A stretch of 64,000 nt of DNA, taken from the NCBI GenBank assembly GCA_023386955.1, contig JAEWIS010000044.1, forward strand, positions 248,001-312,000, given 5' to 3'. The position numbers were made by a program, and so were the translations under genes. Within the stretch, counting starts at the first letter, position 1; every line of letters begins with the position of its first letter. Under the pieces are notes generated by a model that did no database searches, was not told the origin of the DNA, and saw nothing but the letters and a program-made list of their open reading frames with translations. Shown here in pieces: positions 32,842 to 41,279 of the stretch. Origin of the DNA: Bacillota bacterium. Its GTDB lineage: Bacteria; Bacillota; Bacilli; Paenibacillales; NBRC-103111.

Positions 32842-33834
32842 ATGTCCAAGTCAAAACGGCTTATGGAGCTGATGCTTGTGGTCCACCGCAAACGTTCCTT
32901 CACGGTGAAGGAGCTGGCGCAGGAATTCGGCGTTTCCTCCCGGACCATGCTGCGGGATTTGCAGGAGCTGGGTGAATTGGGGGTGCCGCTTTATTCGGAG
33001 GTCGGCCCTCACGGGGGGTACCGCCTGCTGAATGAACGGATGCTTCCTCCCATCGCGTTCAGCGAAGAGGAAGCGGTGGCAATTTTTTTCGCCAGCCATG
33101 CCCTCCGGCATTACCGCGATCTCCCCTTCGAAACGGAAACCTCCTCCGCTCTTCAAAAATTTTATCTGCATATGCCCCAGGATGTCCGCAGCAGAATTGA
33201 TGAAATGCGGGACAGGGTGGATTTTCAGGTGCCGTATAGAAGCCAGGCATCGCCTTTTTTGAATGTGCTGCTGCAGGCGGCGGTCCAGCGGAAGACTGTC
33301 CGTATCGGATATGACGGTAAAGCGGGAGTGGAGGAACGGGATATTGTTCCAGTTGGTATCTATGCCAGCAATGGCTTGTGGTATTGCCCGGCCTATTGCC
33401 TGACCAGGCGGGATTACCGGCTGTTCCGCTGTGACCGGATGAAAACAGCGGAACTCCTGGAGCCTAAAGCCGGACAACCGGAGATGGAGGCATTGCCTGA
33501 GGCGGAACAGGTTCATTTGGGGAATTGGGATAACATGCATGACAAAGATACGGAGTTAGTCCGCATCCATGTGGAGCTTACCCGGGAGGGATGCCGGAGA
33601 TTCGAGACGGAGATGTGGCCCCAGCCCCAAATCCATAAGCGGGAGGACGGGACCGGTTGGATTGAAAGCCGAATACCCAAGTCCGACATTAGCTACAATG
33701 CCCATTATTATATCGGATTGGGGATGGAAGCACGTGTGCTGCAGCCTCCTGAGCTGGTTGAAGCAATCAGGCAGATGCTGGACACATTGCGGGATCAGTA
33801 CGGGACTAATGGAAACGATGCTTCATTGTTTTAA
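32842..33834 (+). CDS. HTH- and WYL-domain transcriptional regulator (YafY/YobV type)
   Basis: 330 residues from the ATG at 32842 (AAGGAG seven bases upstream). DeoR-like winged helix at 1-60 (FTVKELAQEFGVSSRTMLRDLQEL), then a middle region and WYL domain at about 140-225 (VRIGYDGKAG, WYCPAYCLTRRDYRLFRCDRM; the WYL tripeptide itself reads WYC) and a C-terminal WCX extension. WYL domains sense nucleic acids or small ligands. Divergent to dinB. Confidence 0.88.
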   Translation: MSKSKRLMELMLVVHRKRSFTVKELAQEFGVSSRTMLRDLQELGELGVPLYSEVGPHGGYRLLNERMLPPIAFSEEEAVAIFFASHALRHYRDLPFETETSSALQKFYLHMPQDVRSRIDEMRDRVDFQVPYRSQASPFLNVLLQAAVQRKTVRIGYDGKAGVEERDIVPVGIYASNGLWYCPAYCLTRRDYRLFRCDRMKTAELLEPKAGQPEMEALPEAEQVHLGNWDNMHDKDTELVRIHVELTREGCRRFETEMWPQPQIHKREDGTGWIESRIPKSDISYNAHYYIGLGMEARVLQPPELVEAIRQMLDTLRDQYGTNGNDASLF

Positions 33835-33911
33835 TCGCGTTACCACTAAGCATCCGCAACATTATCAGGCGTGGCTCCGTTATTTAGTTAGCAAGAACCA
33901 GGAGGCGATTT

Positions 33912-34325
33912 ATGAGAAAGTGGTTTGTTGCCGGGCTGCTGCTATTCATATTGGCTGTCGTTGTCGCTTGTAATCAAAAGGAAGCATCATATGGGCTAAA
34001 TCTAAATCTTCATATCAGCAAACCTGAAGGACAGGGCTACACGGTTTACAAGAAAGTCGAAGATCAGGAAACGGTAAAAACCATGTTGGATATATTATTC
34101 AATGTGCCGTGGGAAAACGCAAAAGTATCCATGTCCCGACAGCCTGATTATAAGATTGTAACGGTCAACACAGATCCTACGGTGAGTTATGAAACCTTCA
34201 CTTGTGCAGCTTGGCTTTCACCCCGGAAAGACATATTAGAAGTGATTATTGAAGGACAGTCCAAGTACGGGAAGGTTACAGAGGAAGACACCAAAAAACT
34301 GCTTTCAATTCTGGGAACGCCCTAA
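33912..34325 (+). CDS. Lipoprotein, YhfM-like
   Basis: 137 residues, AGGAGG upstream. Lipoprotein signal peptide with lipobox VVAC (Cys at 20). The mature part carries FNVPWENAKVSMSRQPDYKI and AWLSPRKDILEVII, a pattern of the small YhfM-like domain of Bacillales lipoproteins. Anchored on the outer face of the membrane; role unknown. Its stop codon lies inside the terminator stem-loop. Confidence 0.75.
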   Translation: MRKWFVAGLLLFILAVVVACNQKEASYGLNLNLHISKPEGQGYTVYKKVEDQETVKTMLDILFNVPWENAKVSMSRQPDYKIVTVNTDPTVSYETFTCAAWLSPRKDILEVIIEGQSKYGKVTEEDTKKLLSILGTP

Positions 34326-34339
34326 AACGGGCGTTTTTT
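34316..34339 (+). terminator. Terminator of the lipoprotein gene
   Basis: AACGCCC/GGGCGTT with six-base loop containing the stop codon, then T. Confidence 0.85.
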
Positions 34340-34513
34340 AGTTTATGCCTATCAACATTAAAGAAATATAACTCCCGATCAAATCTAATTCAACCCGGAG
34401 GAAAATGATGAAAATTGGCGAATTTTTTCTAGTGGTCGAGGTGGCAAAGACATCTCATCAATGCAACCACATCCAATACCGTGACCTGGTTTGTCCGGAA
34501 AAGAGGGAGAATC

Positions 34514-37500
34514 GTGAAGAAGAGTGTTTGGCGGCAAATAGAAAAAGCGATCATATTGATGTTGAGCAGTGTGCTTGTGCTGGGAGGTTTGATGGTTGCT
34601 CCATCCCAAACGGGAGCGGCTGCTGCAGGCTCTGTAACGGGCTTTAAGTGGAAGCAGCTGTCAAGCAGCAGGTTTTCCAAAATTGCTTATGGACAGGGGC
34701 TGTATGTAGCAGTAAATTCCTCCGACGGGAAGCTCTATACATCCGGAAACCTGGTGAATTGGACCGCTCTGGATATCAGCGCGGTTTCCACCCGCCCCAT
34801 CAGCGCTCTGGAATACATAGAAGGAAGCTTTTACGCCGTTACCATAGGCAATTACGGAGCCGGAGCTACCATACTCCGTTCTGCCAATGGCACCGATTGG
34901 ACCGGCGTGGATTCGGCGGATCCCAGCTTCTCCAGAAGCTCGATTGCTTTTGGAAATAACACATTTGTTGTTCCTACGAATAATACCACCCTGTACTACT
35001 TCCAATCTGCCGATGGAGCAGCCTGGGTCAGGCAGCCATACAATACCCCGGGAACGTCCTCGGTGTTTGATGTGAATTACGCCAATGGCCAGTTTATGGC
35101 GGTTGGCGCAGCGGGGACTATGATGACCTCCGCCGACGGCATCAATTGGAGTACGGTTGTTAAAGCCGCAGGAGAGCCTACCCTTCAAGGAGTTGCCTCA
35201 GATGGGGCAGGGAACTACATCGCAGTGGGGAGCGGGGGGAAGATTCTCCGCACCGATCCTAACAGCGGCAGTGCATTTCCTCTGCTGGAGGTTACCACGC
35301 CGACCGCCTACCCCCTGTATGATGTGGCGTATTCCGCAGACGGAGGCGGGTATGCGGCGGTAGGGGATTATGCCACCCTTTTTTCCGCAGACGGAATCAC
35401 CTGGACACCCGAGGCTGAAAATCTGGTGCTCCAAAATGTGATCTATGCCGATGGAAAGTGGGTAGGAGTAGGAAACTCCGGTGTTTACCAACGGGCAGAG
35501 GTCACCTTGGGAATCGACACTCAGCCGGAGGATATTTCTGTTGTGCCCAACGACAGCGCCGTCCTGATCATCGGTGCTACGGCTGGCGGAGGCGAGTCCG
35601 TCAGCTACCAGTGGTACAGCAATACTGCCGATTCGAACAGCGGCGGAACGCCAATTGTGAACGCCCAGAATTATTACTATCACGCACCGACTGCATCAAC
35701 AGGCACTGTATATTATTACTGTGTCGTCAAAATCCCGGGCTCTACGGCAGCAGTAACCAGCGATGCGGCAGCGGTAACGGTAAGTCCGTTAACCCACGCG
35801 ACCACCCCGGATATTAACTCCCATCCGCAGGACAAAACCGTATTCGTGGGGGAGAACGCCACGTTGACCGTGCAGGCAACGGCGGGCGATGCGGGAACGT
35901 TAAGCTACCAATGGTACACGAATTCTTCGGACAGCAATAGCGGAGGGCAGCCCATTGCCAACGCAACCGGCAGCACCTTTGCAGCGCCGACAGAAGAGCC
36001 CGGAACCACCTATTATTATGTTAAGGTAACCAACACCAACAGCAGTGCCACGGGAACCAAAACAGCAACGGCAACAAGCACAGCAGCGGGAGTAAAGGTC
36101 GATATCGCACCTACCTATACCATTTCTGTACTTAGTGATCGGACGGCGGCCCCCCTCATACAAGGGTATACACCCGGTACGCAGGAAACCGTAACCGTCA
36201 CCTTCTCCAATACCGGTACGGCGGACTTGACCAATCTATCCACAGTGCTTGGCGGTACTCATGCCGGTAATTTCGAGATCACCCAACCGGCAGGAACGTT
36301 AACCAGCGGAGCAACCGCAACCAGCTTTACGGTGAAAGCAAAAGACGGTCTGCCGGCAGGCACATACACTGCCACCGTTACGTTGAAGGCCGACAACATG
36401 GCCGACGTGTCGTTTACGGTGACCCAGGCTGTCCATCTGCCTGATGCGCCGGCCAATCCGGAGCAGCTTGCCGTCGTTGAAGGGAACCGTGAAGTGACAC
36501 TTCATTGGAATACCGTAACGGAAGCGACCTATTATCAGCTGTTTATGTCCCAAGTGACAGGACAATTCGATGGGTCCAGACTTGCCACGGTGACGGATAC
36601 AACCTATACCATCGCAGGGTTAACCAACGGGCTGACGTATTATTTCGTGGTAAAAGCGGGGAATGAAGGAGGGTTAAGCGCGGAATCCAATCAGGTTCAG
36701 GCTACTCCAGCGACAGTTCCTGATGCCCCGGTTCATATTGCTGCAAACGCTGGGAACGGGCAGGTAACGGTTAGCTTTGCCTCTCCGGCGGATAACGGCG
36801 GAAGCCCCATCACCGGCTACGAGGTAACGGACTCCACAGGTACTATAACCGCAACCGGAGCCTCCAGCCCGATTATCGTCGAGGGTCTGGTGAACGGTAC
36901 AGCCTATACGTTTACGGTAAAAGCAATCAACAGTAAGGGAAAGAGTGCTGTTTCCTCCGAATCGAATATCGTCAGACCGGTTAAACCCGTTGAACCGGAG
37001 GAAACGGGGAGCGGAGATGAAGAGTCTGGGGAATCAATTGGTCCTGCAGTTACCACGAATACTCCCACGGCCAATGTTGTGGTGAAGGGGACAGCCGGAA
37101 GTGTGGGAACAGCCAAAACCGCCATCGTCAATAACCGGACTGTTACCACCTTTACTCTGGACCAGCGGAAGCTGGAGGAGAAGCTTGCAGCCGATGGACA
37201 GAATGCGGTGCTGAGCGTTCAGGTGGATGGGCAATCCGATGTGGTTGTGGGAGAGATGAACGGTCAAATGCTGAGGAGTATGGCGGACAAGCAGGCGGTA
37301 TTTGAGATCAAAACCGCTTATGCCTCCTACACCCTGCCGGCGCAGCATATCGATCTCAAAGCGATCTCGGAGCAGCTTGGAGAATCAGTGGCTCTGCAGG
37401 ACATTCAGATTCAGATGGAGGTTGCTCTCTCCAACGCAGACATGATGAAGCTGGTGCAGAACGCCGCTGCGAAGGGCGGCTTCACTGTAGTTGCTCCACC

Positions 37501-38314
37501 AGTTGACTTCACCGTCAAAGCCTCCTATAAGGATAAAAACATCGAAGTGTCCAAGTTTAACACCTTTGTGGAGCGGACGATAACGCTTCCGGACGATGTG
37601 GATCTGAGTGGGACGTTAACTGGTTTGGTGATCGAACCCGACGGCACCTTCCGTCATGTGCCTACCAAAATCATTAAGGAAAACGGCAAAGCTTATGCCC
37701 GGATCAGCAGCTTAACCAACAGCACCTATGTGGTGGTCAAACATCCGGTATCCTACACGGATGTAGAGAGCCATTGGGCGAAGGAGGCGGTGGAGGACCT
37801 GGGTCTCCGTATGGCCTATGAGGACCCGGGAGTAGATACCTTCGGTCCTGACCAGGAGATCACCCGCGGCGAATTCGCATCCTTGATGGTCCGCGGACTA
37901 GGCATCCGTCCGGATACCGGAGCAGCCCCGTTCTCCGATGTCAAAGCGTCGGATCGTTACAGCAGCGCCATCAACTCGGCTTATGACTACCGGTTGATCA
38001 GCGGCTTTGAGGACGGAACCTTCCGCCCCAAAGACAAGATCACCCGTGAAGAGGCGATGGTGGTGGTTGCCAAGATGATGGTGATGACCAACCTGAAGGC
38101 GAAGCTTCCCGTCAAGGATATGGATACTATCCTTCAGCCGTTCGCCGATGCGGATGAAGTCTCCGGCTGGGCCAGGAGCGGCATTGCCGACAGCATCCAG
38201 GCGGGGATTGTATCCGGGAGAAGCAGTACGGAGCTTGCCCCCAAGGCCTATGTTACAAGGGCGGAAGTAGCATCCATTGTGCGGCGTCTCTTGCAGAAGT
38301 CGGAATTGATTTAG
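34514..38314 (+). CDS. Large S-layer-anchored surface protein (Ig-like, fibronectin III, SLH)
   Basis: 1266 residues from the GTG at 34514, with GAGGGAGA upstream. Signal peptide with KK start and hydrophobic core ILMLSSVLVLGGLMVA, cleaved near residue 35. Residues about 40-330: repeated SADGxxW-type modules (YTSGNLVNW, TSADGINW, FSADGITW), a beta-propeller-like region. Two Ig-like modules (about 335-430 and 435-530) share SYQWY and DSNSGG. Then a CARDB-like module, two fibronectin III modules (about 640-825), a domain common in Paenibacillus surface proteins, and three SLH modules at about 1080-1265 (VESHWAKEAVEDL, ISGFEDGTFRPKDKITREE, VTRAEVASIV) that bind pyruvylated cell-wall polymer. Probably an adhesin or envelope component. 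Confidence 0.88.
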   Translation: MKKSVWRQIEKAIILMLSSVLVLGGLMVAPSQTGAAAAGSVTGFKWKQLSSSRFSKIAYGQGLYVAVNSSDGKLYTSGNLVNWTALDISAVSTRPISALEYIEGSFYAVTIGNYGAGATILRSANGTDWTGVDSADPSFSRSSIAFGNNTFVVPTNNTTLYYFQSADGAAWVRQPYNTPGTSSVFDVNYANGQFMAVGAAGTMMTSADGINWSTVVKAAGEPTLQGVASDGAGNYIAVGSGGKILRTDPNSGSAFPLLEVTTPTAYPLYDVAYSADGGGYAAVGDYATLFSADGITWTPEAENLVLQNVIYADGKWVGVGNSGVYQRAEVTLGIDTQPEDISVVPNDSAVLIIGATAGGGESVSYQWYSNTADSNSGGTPIVNAQNYYYHAPTASTGTVYYYCVVKIPGSTAAVTSDAAAVTVSPLTHATTPDINSHPQDKTVFVGENATLTVQATAGDAGTLSYQWYTNSSDSNSGGQPIANATGSTFAAPTEEPGTTYYYVKVTNTNSSATGTKTATATSTAAGVKVDIAPTYTISVLSDRTAAPLIQGYTPGTQETVTVTFSNTGTADLTNLSTVLGGTHAGNFEITQPAGTLTSGATATSFTVKAKDGLPAGTYTATVTLKADNMADVSFTVTQAVHLPDAPANPEQLAVVEGNREVTLHWNTVTEATYYQLFMSQVTGQFDGSRLATVTDTTYTIAGLTNGLTYYFVVKAGNEGGLSAESNQVQATPATVPDAPVHIAANAGNGQVTVSFASPADNGGSPITGYEVTDSTGTITATGASSPIIVEGLVNGTAYTFTVKAINSKGKSAVSSESNIVRPVKPVEPEETGSGDEESGESIGPAVTTNTPTANVVVKGTAGSVGTAKTAIVNNRTVTTFTLDQRKLEEKLAADGQNAVLSVQVDGQSDVVVGEMNGQMLRSMADKQAVFEIKTAYASYTLPAQHIDLKAISEQLGESVALQDIQIQMEVALSNADMMKLVQNAAAKGGFTVVAPPVDFTVKASYKDKNIEVSKFNTFVERTITLPDDVDLSGTLTGLVIEPDGTFRHVPTKIIKENGKAYARISSLTNSTYVVVKHPVSYTDVESHWAKEAVEDLGLRMAYEDPGVDTFGPDQEITRGEFASLMVRGLGIRPDTGAAPFSDVKASDRYSSAINSAYDYRLISGFEDGTFRPKDKITREEAMVVVAKMMVMTNLKAKLPVKDMDTILQPFADADEVSGWARSGIADSIQAGIVSGRSSTELAPKAYVTRAEVASIVRRLLQKSELI

Positions 38315-38319
38315 AATAC

Positions 38320-38360
38320 AAAAGCTGTCCCCAAGCGCATTTGCGAAGGGACAGCTTTTT
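38320..38360 (+). terminator. Terminator of the SLH protein gene
   Basis: AAAGCTGTCCC/GGGACAGCTTT with a smaller inner stem GCGCA/TTGCG, T tail. Confidence 0.9.
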
Positions 38361-38406
38361 AGTTTCTGAAGGAAGTTTTGCTTCGTGCAGCCCGTCCGTT
38401 TATCCC

Positions 38407-39090
38407 TTAATACGTTCTCCTCCTGGTAAACCACCAGCCTCCGGCTGCGAACAGCACATAAAGCGCAAGGTTAAATAGCACGCCTGTCATAAGCGAGTTG
38501 TTGAATAACAGAGCTTTGAAGAAGGCGGCCACATGGACGCGTAAGGAAGAGATGGCTGTTCCCACCGGGATAGCGGTAATCAGCAAGGCCCAGAGCAGCC
38601 ACCCCACCGGGTGGGAATAGCCGGAAACCAGCATGGAAAGAAGGGCCATTACCATGACATAAAAAGCGGCTTGATACAGGAATGACCCCGCTACCCCAAA
38701 GTCTGTCCAATGGAAGGCCTCGATCATGTCCACAATGCCCGTGAAATCCCGGAATATATGGACTTCGAGCTGGTACCACAAGGAATTGAATAAAGCGATA
38801 CCCGCGGCCCAGACACCGAATACAAAATGCAGCCCATTGAAATACTGCTGCCGGCTCGCACCCAAATAAATGATACGGTTGAAATACGTGAGAGGAAGGA
38901 TGACCGCGGTAAGAAGCAGGATCAGCAGTAGCATATTGCCGTCCGAAAGACGCATGGTGTAGCCGCTTTTTATACTGAGTGTGACGATCGTATCCGCCAC
39001 TCTTCCCAGAAGGATTAACAGGATAACGCCCCAGATATACATCCGCATTTGCACAAAAGCCGGTTTAAGATGAACCGCCCATTCCTTCAA
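38407..39090 (-). CDS. ABC transporter permease (YtrC/D-like)
   Basis: 227 residues from a TTG at 39090, which follows the ATPase stop as TAAATTG and has GAGGGAGGG eight bases upstream; the longer TTG start at 39108 overlaps that site. Six hydrophobic helices. It forms the membrane part of the transporter with the ATPase directly upstream, in a GntR-ATPase-permease operon. The substrate is unknown; YtrA-controlled transporters elsewhere respond to cell-wall-active peptides. Confidence 0.78.
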   Translation of the reverse strand: MKEWAVHLKPAFVQMRMYIWGVILLILLGRVADTIVTLSIKSGYTMRLSDGNMLLLILLLTAVILPLTYFNRIIYLGASRQQYFNGLHFVFGVWAAGIALFNSLWYQLEVHIFRDFTGIVDMIEAFHWTDFGVAGSFLYQAAFYVMVMALLSMLVSGYSHPVGWLLWALLITAIPVGTAISSLRVHVAAFFKALLFNNSLMTGVLFNLALYVLFAAGGWWFTRRRTY

Positions 39091-39091
39091 T

Positions 39092-39967
39092 TTATTGCCC
39101 TCCCTCAACCAGATACGCGAAGAACTTCTGCAGCGTCAGGCCTTCTATGGAAATATCCAACTCCCGCGCACGCATGAAATCCTCTTCCGTCAGCTGTTCA
39201 TAAATAGCGGCAAGGGTACCGCGGCCATATGCTTCTGTATGGATAACTCTCTTCCCGGCCGTAAACGTAGCCACCGCCTCGGATTTTCCCCGGAGCATAA
39301 GCGCGCCCATCCGAATCCGGTCCATCTCATCATGGAGAAGGACGGACCCGGCTTCAATAATAAATACCTTCTCCGCCACCGGCGCAATTTCATCAATCAG
39401 ATGGGTGGACAGGAAGATGGTGCGGGGGTGGTTGGCATAATCCTCCATAAGTACTCTATAGAATTTTTCCCGCATCAAAACATCCAGTCCCAGCACCGGC
39501 TCATCAAAAACTGTCAGCGGTGCCCGGCTGGCCAAACCGATGATGTTTCCAACAAGAGCTGCCGTCCCTTTGGAAAGCTGGCTCATTTTCTTACGGGGAT
39601 CGATCCGGAAGGTCTCCAGCAGTTCATGGGCCAATGGCCAAGCCCAATTCGGATGGAAGCCGGATGCAAACTGAAGCACCTCCATTACCCGTGCTCCCCC
39701 GAAGGGGCTGGTATGGTCGCGCACATAACAGAAATTCCTCGGAAGTTCGCCCTTCTTCAGCCTCTTCCCCCATACCTCCAGGGTTCCGCTATCCGGAAAG
39801 ATTCCGCCTCCGATCATGTTCAGCAGGGTGGTTTTCCCTGCTCCGTTGCGGCCTAACAAACCATAAATGACATTCTCCTGCAGCTGCAGGCTCAAATTAC
39901 GCAAGGCAATCGTCCGGCCGTACCTCTTGTTTATATTCCCGCAGGTTAAAACGGTGCTCACGGGCAA
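39092..39967 (-). CDS. ABC transporter ATP-binding protein (YtrB-like)
   Basis: 291 residues from a TTG one base after the regulator stop. Walker A GLLGRNGAGKTTLLN at about 36-50, Walker B LTVFDEP at about 160, H-loop FLSTHLIDE. The ABC signature is unusual: LSKGTAALVG instead of LSGGQ. An 80-residue C-terminal extension follows. This variant signature is also seen in YtrB-type ATPases. Works with the permease encoded next. Confidence 0.85.
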   Translation of the reverse strand: MPVSTVLTCGNINKRYGRTIALRNLSLQLQENVIYGLLGRNGAGKTTLLNMIGGGIFPDSGTLEVWGKRLKKGELPRNFCYVRDHTSPFGGARVMEVLQFASGFHPNWAWPLAHELLETFRIDPRKKMSQLSKGTAALVGNIIGLASRAPLTVFDEPVLGLDVLMREKFYRVLMEDYANHPRTIFLSTHLIDEIAPVAEKVFIIEAGSVLLHDEMDRIRMGALMLRGKSEAVATFTAGKRVIHTEAYGRGTLAAIYEQLTEEDFMRARELDISIEGLTLQKFFAYLVEGGQ

Positions 39968-39968
39968 C

Positions 39969-40337
39969 TCATTCCTTTCTAAGCTGCTTGATCATGCTCA
40001 TGATTTCTTCCGTTGAGAGCGTTAGCTTATCCGCTTCCTTCACCAGCTCCAACAGCAGCTCCTTTGAGAAACGTTCCTTACGCTTCACCAGGATTTTCTG
40101 CCTCGCATCGGCTGCTACGTACATGCCAAGCCCGCGTTTTTTGTACAGAATACCCTCGTTAACAAGCAGACTGATCCCTTTCACCACAGTTGCAGGGTTG
40201 ATCTGAAACAGCTGTGAAAACTGGGCTACAGAAAGAATCTGATCATTCTCCTGGAACGTGCCCTTTAAGATATCATCTTCAATGATGTCGGCTGCCTGTT
40301 GAAAAATGGGATGTTTATCGTCGAAAGTGAAGTTCAT
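39969..40337 (-). CDS. GntR-family regulator, YtrA subfamily
   Basis: 122 residues from the ATG at 40337 (GGTGA upstream; family members begin like this). Short GntR protein: winged HTH at 10-75 (PIFQQAADIIEDDIL, QFSQLFQINPATVVKGISLL, GLGMYV) and a 40-residue helical tail instead of an effector domain, the hallmark of YtrA. First gene of its operon. Matching palindromes stand before this operon and before the divergent exporter operon, so it probably represses both. Confidence 0.9.
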   Translation of the reverse strand: MNFTFDDKHPIFQQAADIIEDDILKGTFQENDQILSVAQFSQLFQINPATVVKGISLLVNEGILYKKRGLGMYVAADARQKILVKRKERFSKELLLELVKEADKLTLSTEEIMSMIKQLRKE

Positions 40338-40359
40338 GGTTTCACCATTCATCATATTA

Positions 40360-40381
40360 GTATGTTACCTGTCCAACATAC
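40360..40381 (-). promoter_or_regulatory. GntR operator 1
   Basis: Perfect palindrome GTATGTT-N8-AACATAC, 22 bp, immediately upstream of the gntR gene. Confidence 0.85.
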
Positions 40382-40447
40382 CATATTAGATCAGCAAACG
40401 ATTGTCAATTACAGCCGGTTGCCGGATATGAACCTGTATTTTTGTTA

Positions 40448-40506
40448 TTGACAACCTTTGGGACCATGCATTACAGTATGCTACATGAGTAACATACTAA
40501 CATACA
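40448..40506 (+). promoter_or_regulatory. Promoter of the exporter operon with GntR operator 2
   Basis: -35 TTGACA (40448-40453) and -10 TACAGT (40472-40477), 18 bp apart. The second operator, GTATGCT-N8-AACATAC (40476-40497), begins within the -10 and covers the start site; an extra half site AACATAC follows at 40500. One mismatch from operator 1. Confidence 0.8.
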
Positions 40507-40574
40507 CAAAACGAAATTCATAGGGCGAATTTGTCCTGCGGATTCATTACATGTGAAGCGGGGAGAGGGAACCG

Positions 40575-41279
40575 ATGAGAATACTTATCGAATTTCAAAC
40601 TGTAACGAAGGAATACCAGATCGGCGAAGTCAAAATCCAAGCGTTGGCCGGTGTGGATTTCTCCATATCGGAGGGGGAGTTCGTGGTGGTTTTAGGCACA
40701 AGCGGCGCAGGCAAAAGCACCATCCTGAATATATTGGGCGGAATGGATACAGCCAGCTCGGGCCGGGTTTTGGTTGACGGCCAGGATATAACCCGTCTCA
40801 ACGAAAGAAAGCTCACGGAATACCGGGGGAAGAAGGTAGGTTTTGTATTTCAATTTTATAACCTGATTCCCAATCTGAATGCACTGGAGAATGTGGAGTT
40901 TGCCGCCGAGGTATGCGATAACCATCTGGATGCCAAGGATATTCTCCATAAAGTCGGTCTGACTAGCCGTACCGGCAATTATCCGTCCCAGCTCTCCGGC
41001 GGAGAACAGCAGCGGGTGGCGATTGCCAGAGCCGTTGCCAAAAATCCCTCCCTGCTTCTCTGCGATGAACCTACCGGGGCATTGGATTATGTGACGGGGA
41101 AGTCTGTTCTGAAGCTTCTCCAGGATCTGAACCGGGAAATGAAAACCTGCATCGTACTGGTCACCCATAATACCGCCATTGCGCCCATGGCCGATAAAGT
41201 GATCAAGGTGAAAAGCGGGTTGATCGAAAGCGTTACGGTGAATGCCCGCAAACAAAGCGTTGAGGAGATCGAATGGTGA
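40575..41279 (+). CDS. ABC transporter ATP-binding protein, LolD/MacB-type
   Basis: 234 residues; GGAGAGGG upstream. Walker [14 protein letters not shown] at about 38, Q-loop [18 protein letters not shown], signature [14 protein letters not shown] at about 138, Walker [12 protein letters not shown]. This class powers FtsX-type permeases that move lipids, peptides or antibiotics out of the membrane rather than importing solutes. Overlaps the permease gene by seven bases. Confidence 0.9.
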   Translation: MRILIEFQTVTKEYQIGEVKIQALAGVDFSISEGEFVVVLGTSGAGKSTILNILGGMDTASSGRVLVDGQDITRLNERKLTEYRGKKVGFVFQFYNLIPNLNALENVEFAAEVCDNHLDAKDILHKVGLTSRTGNYPSQLSGGEQQRVAIARAVAKNPSLLLCDEPTGALDYVTGKSVLKLLQDLNREMKTCIVLVTHNTAIAPMADKVIKVKSGLIESVTVNARKQSVEEIEW

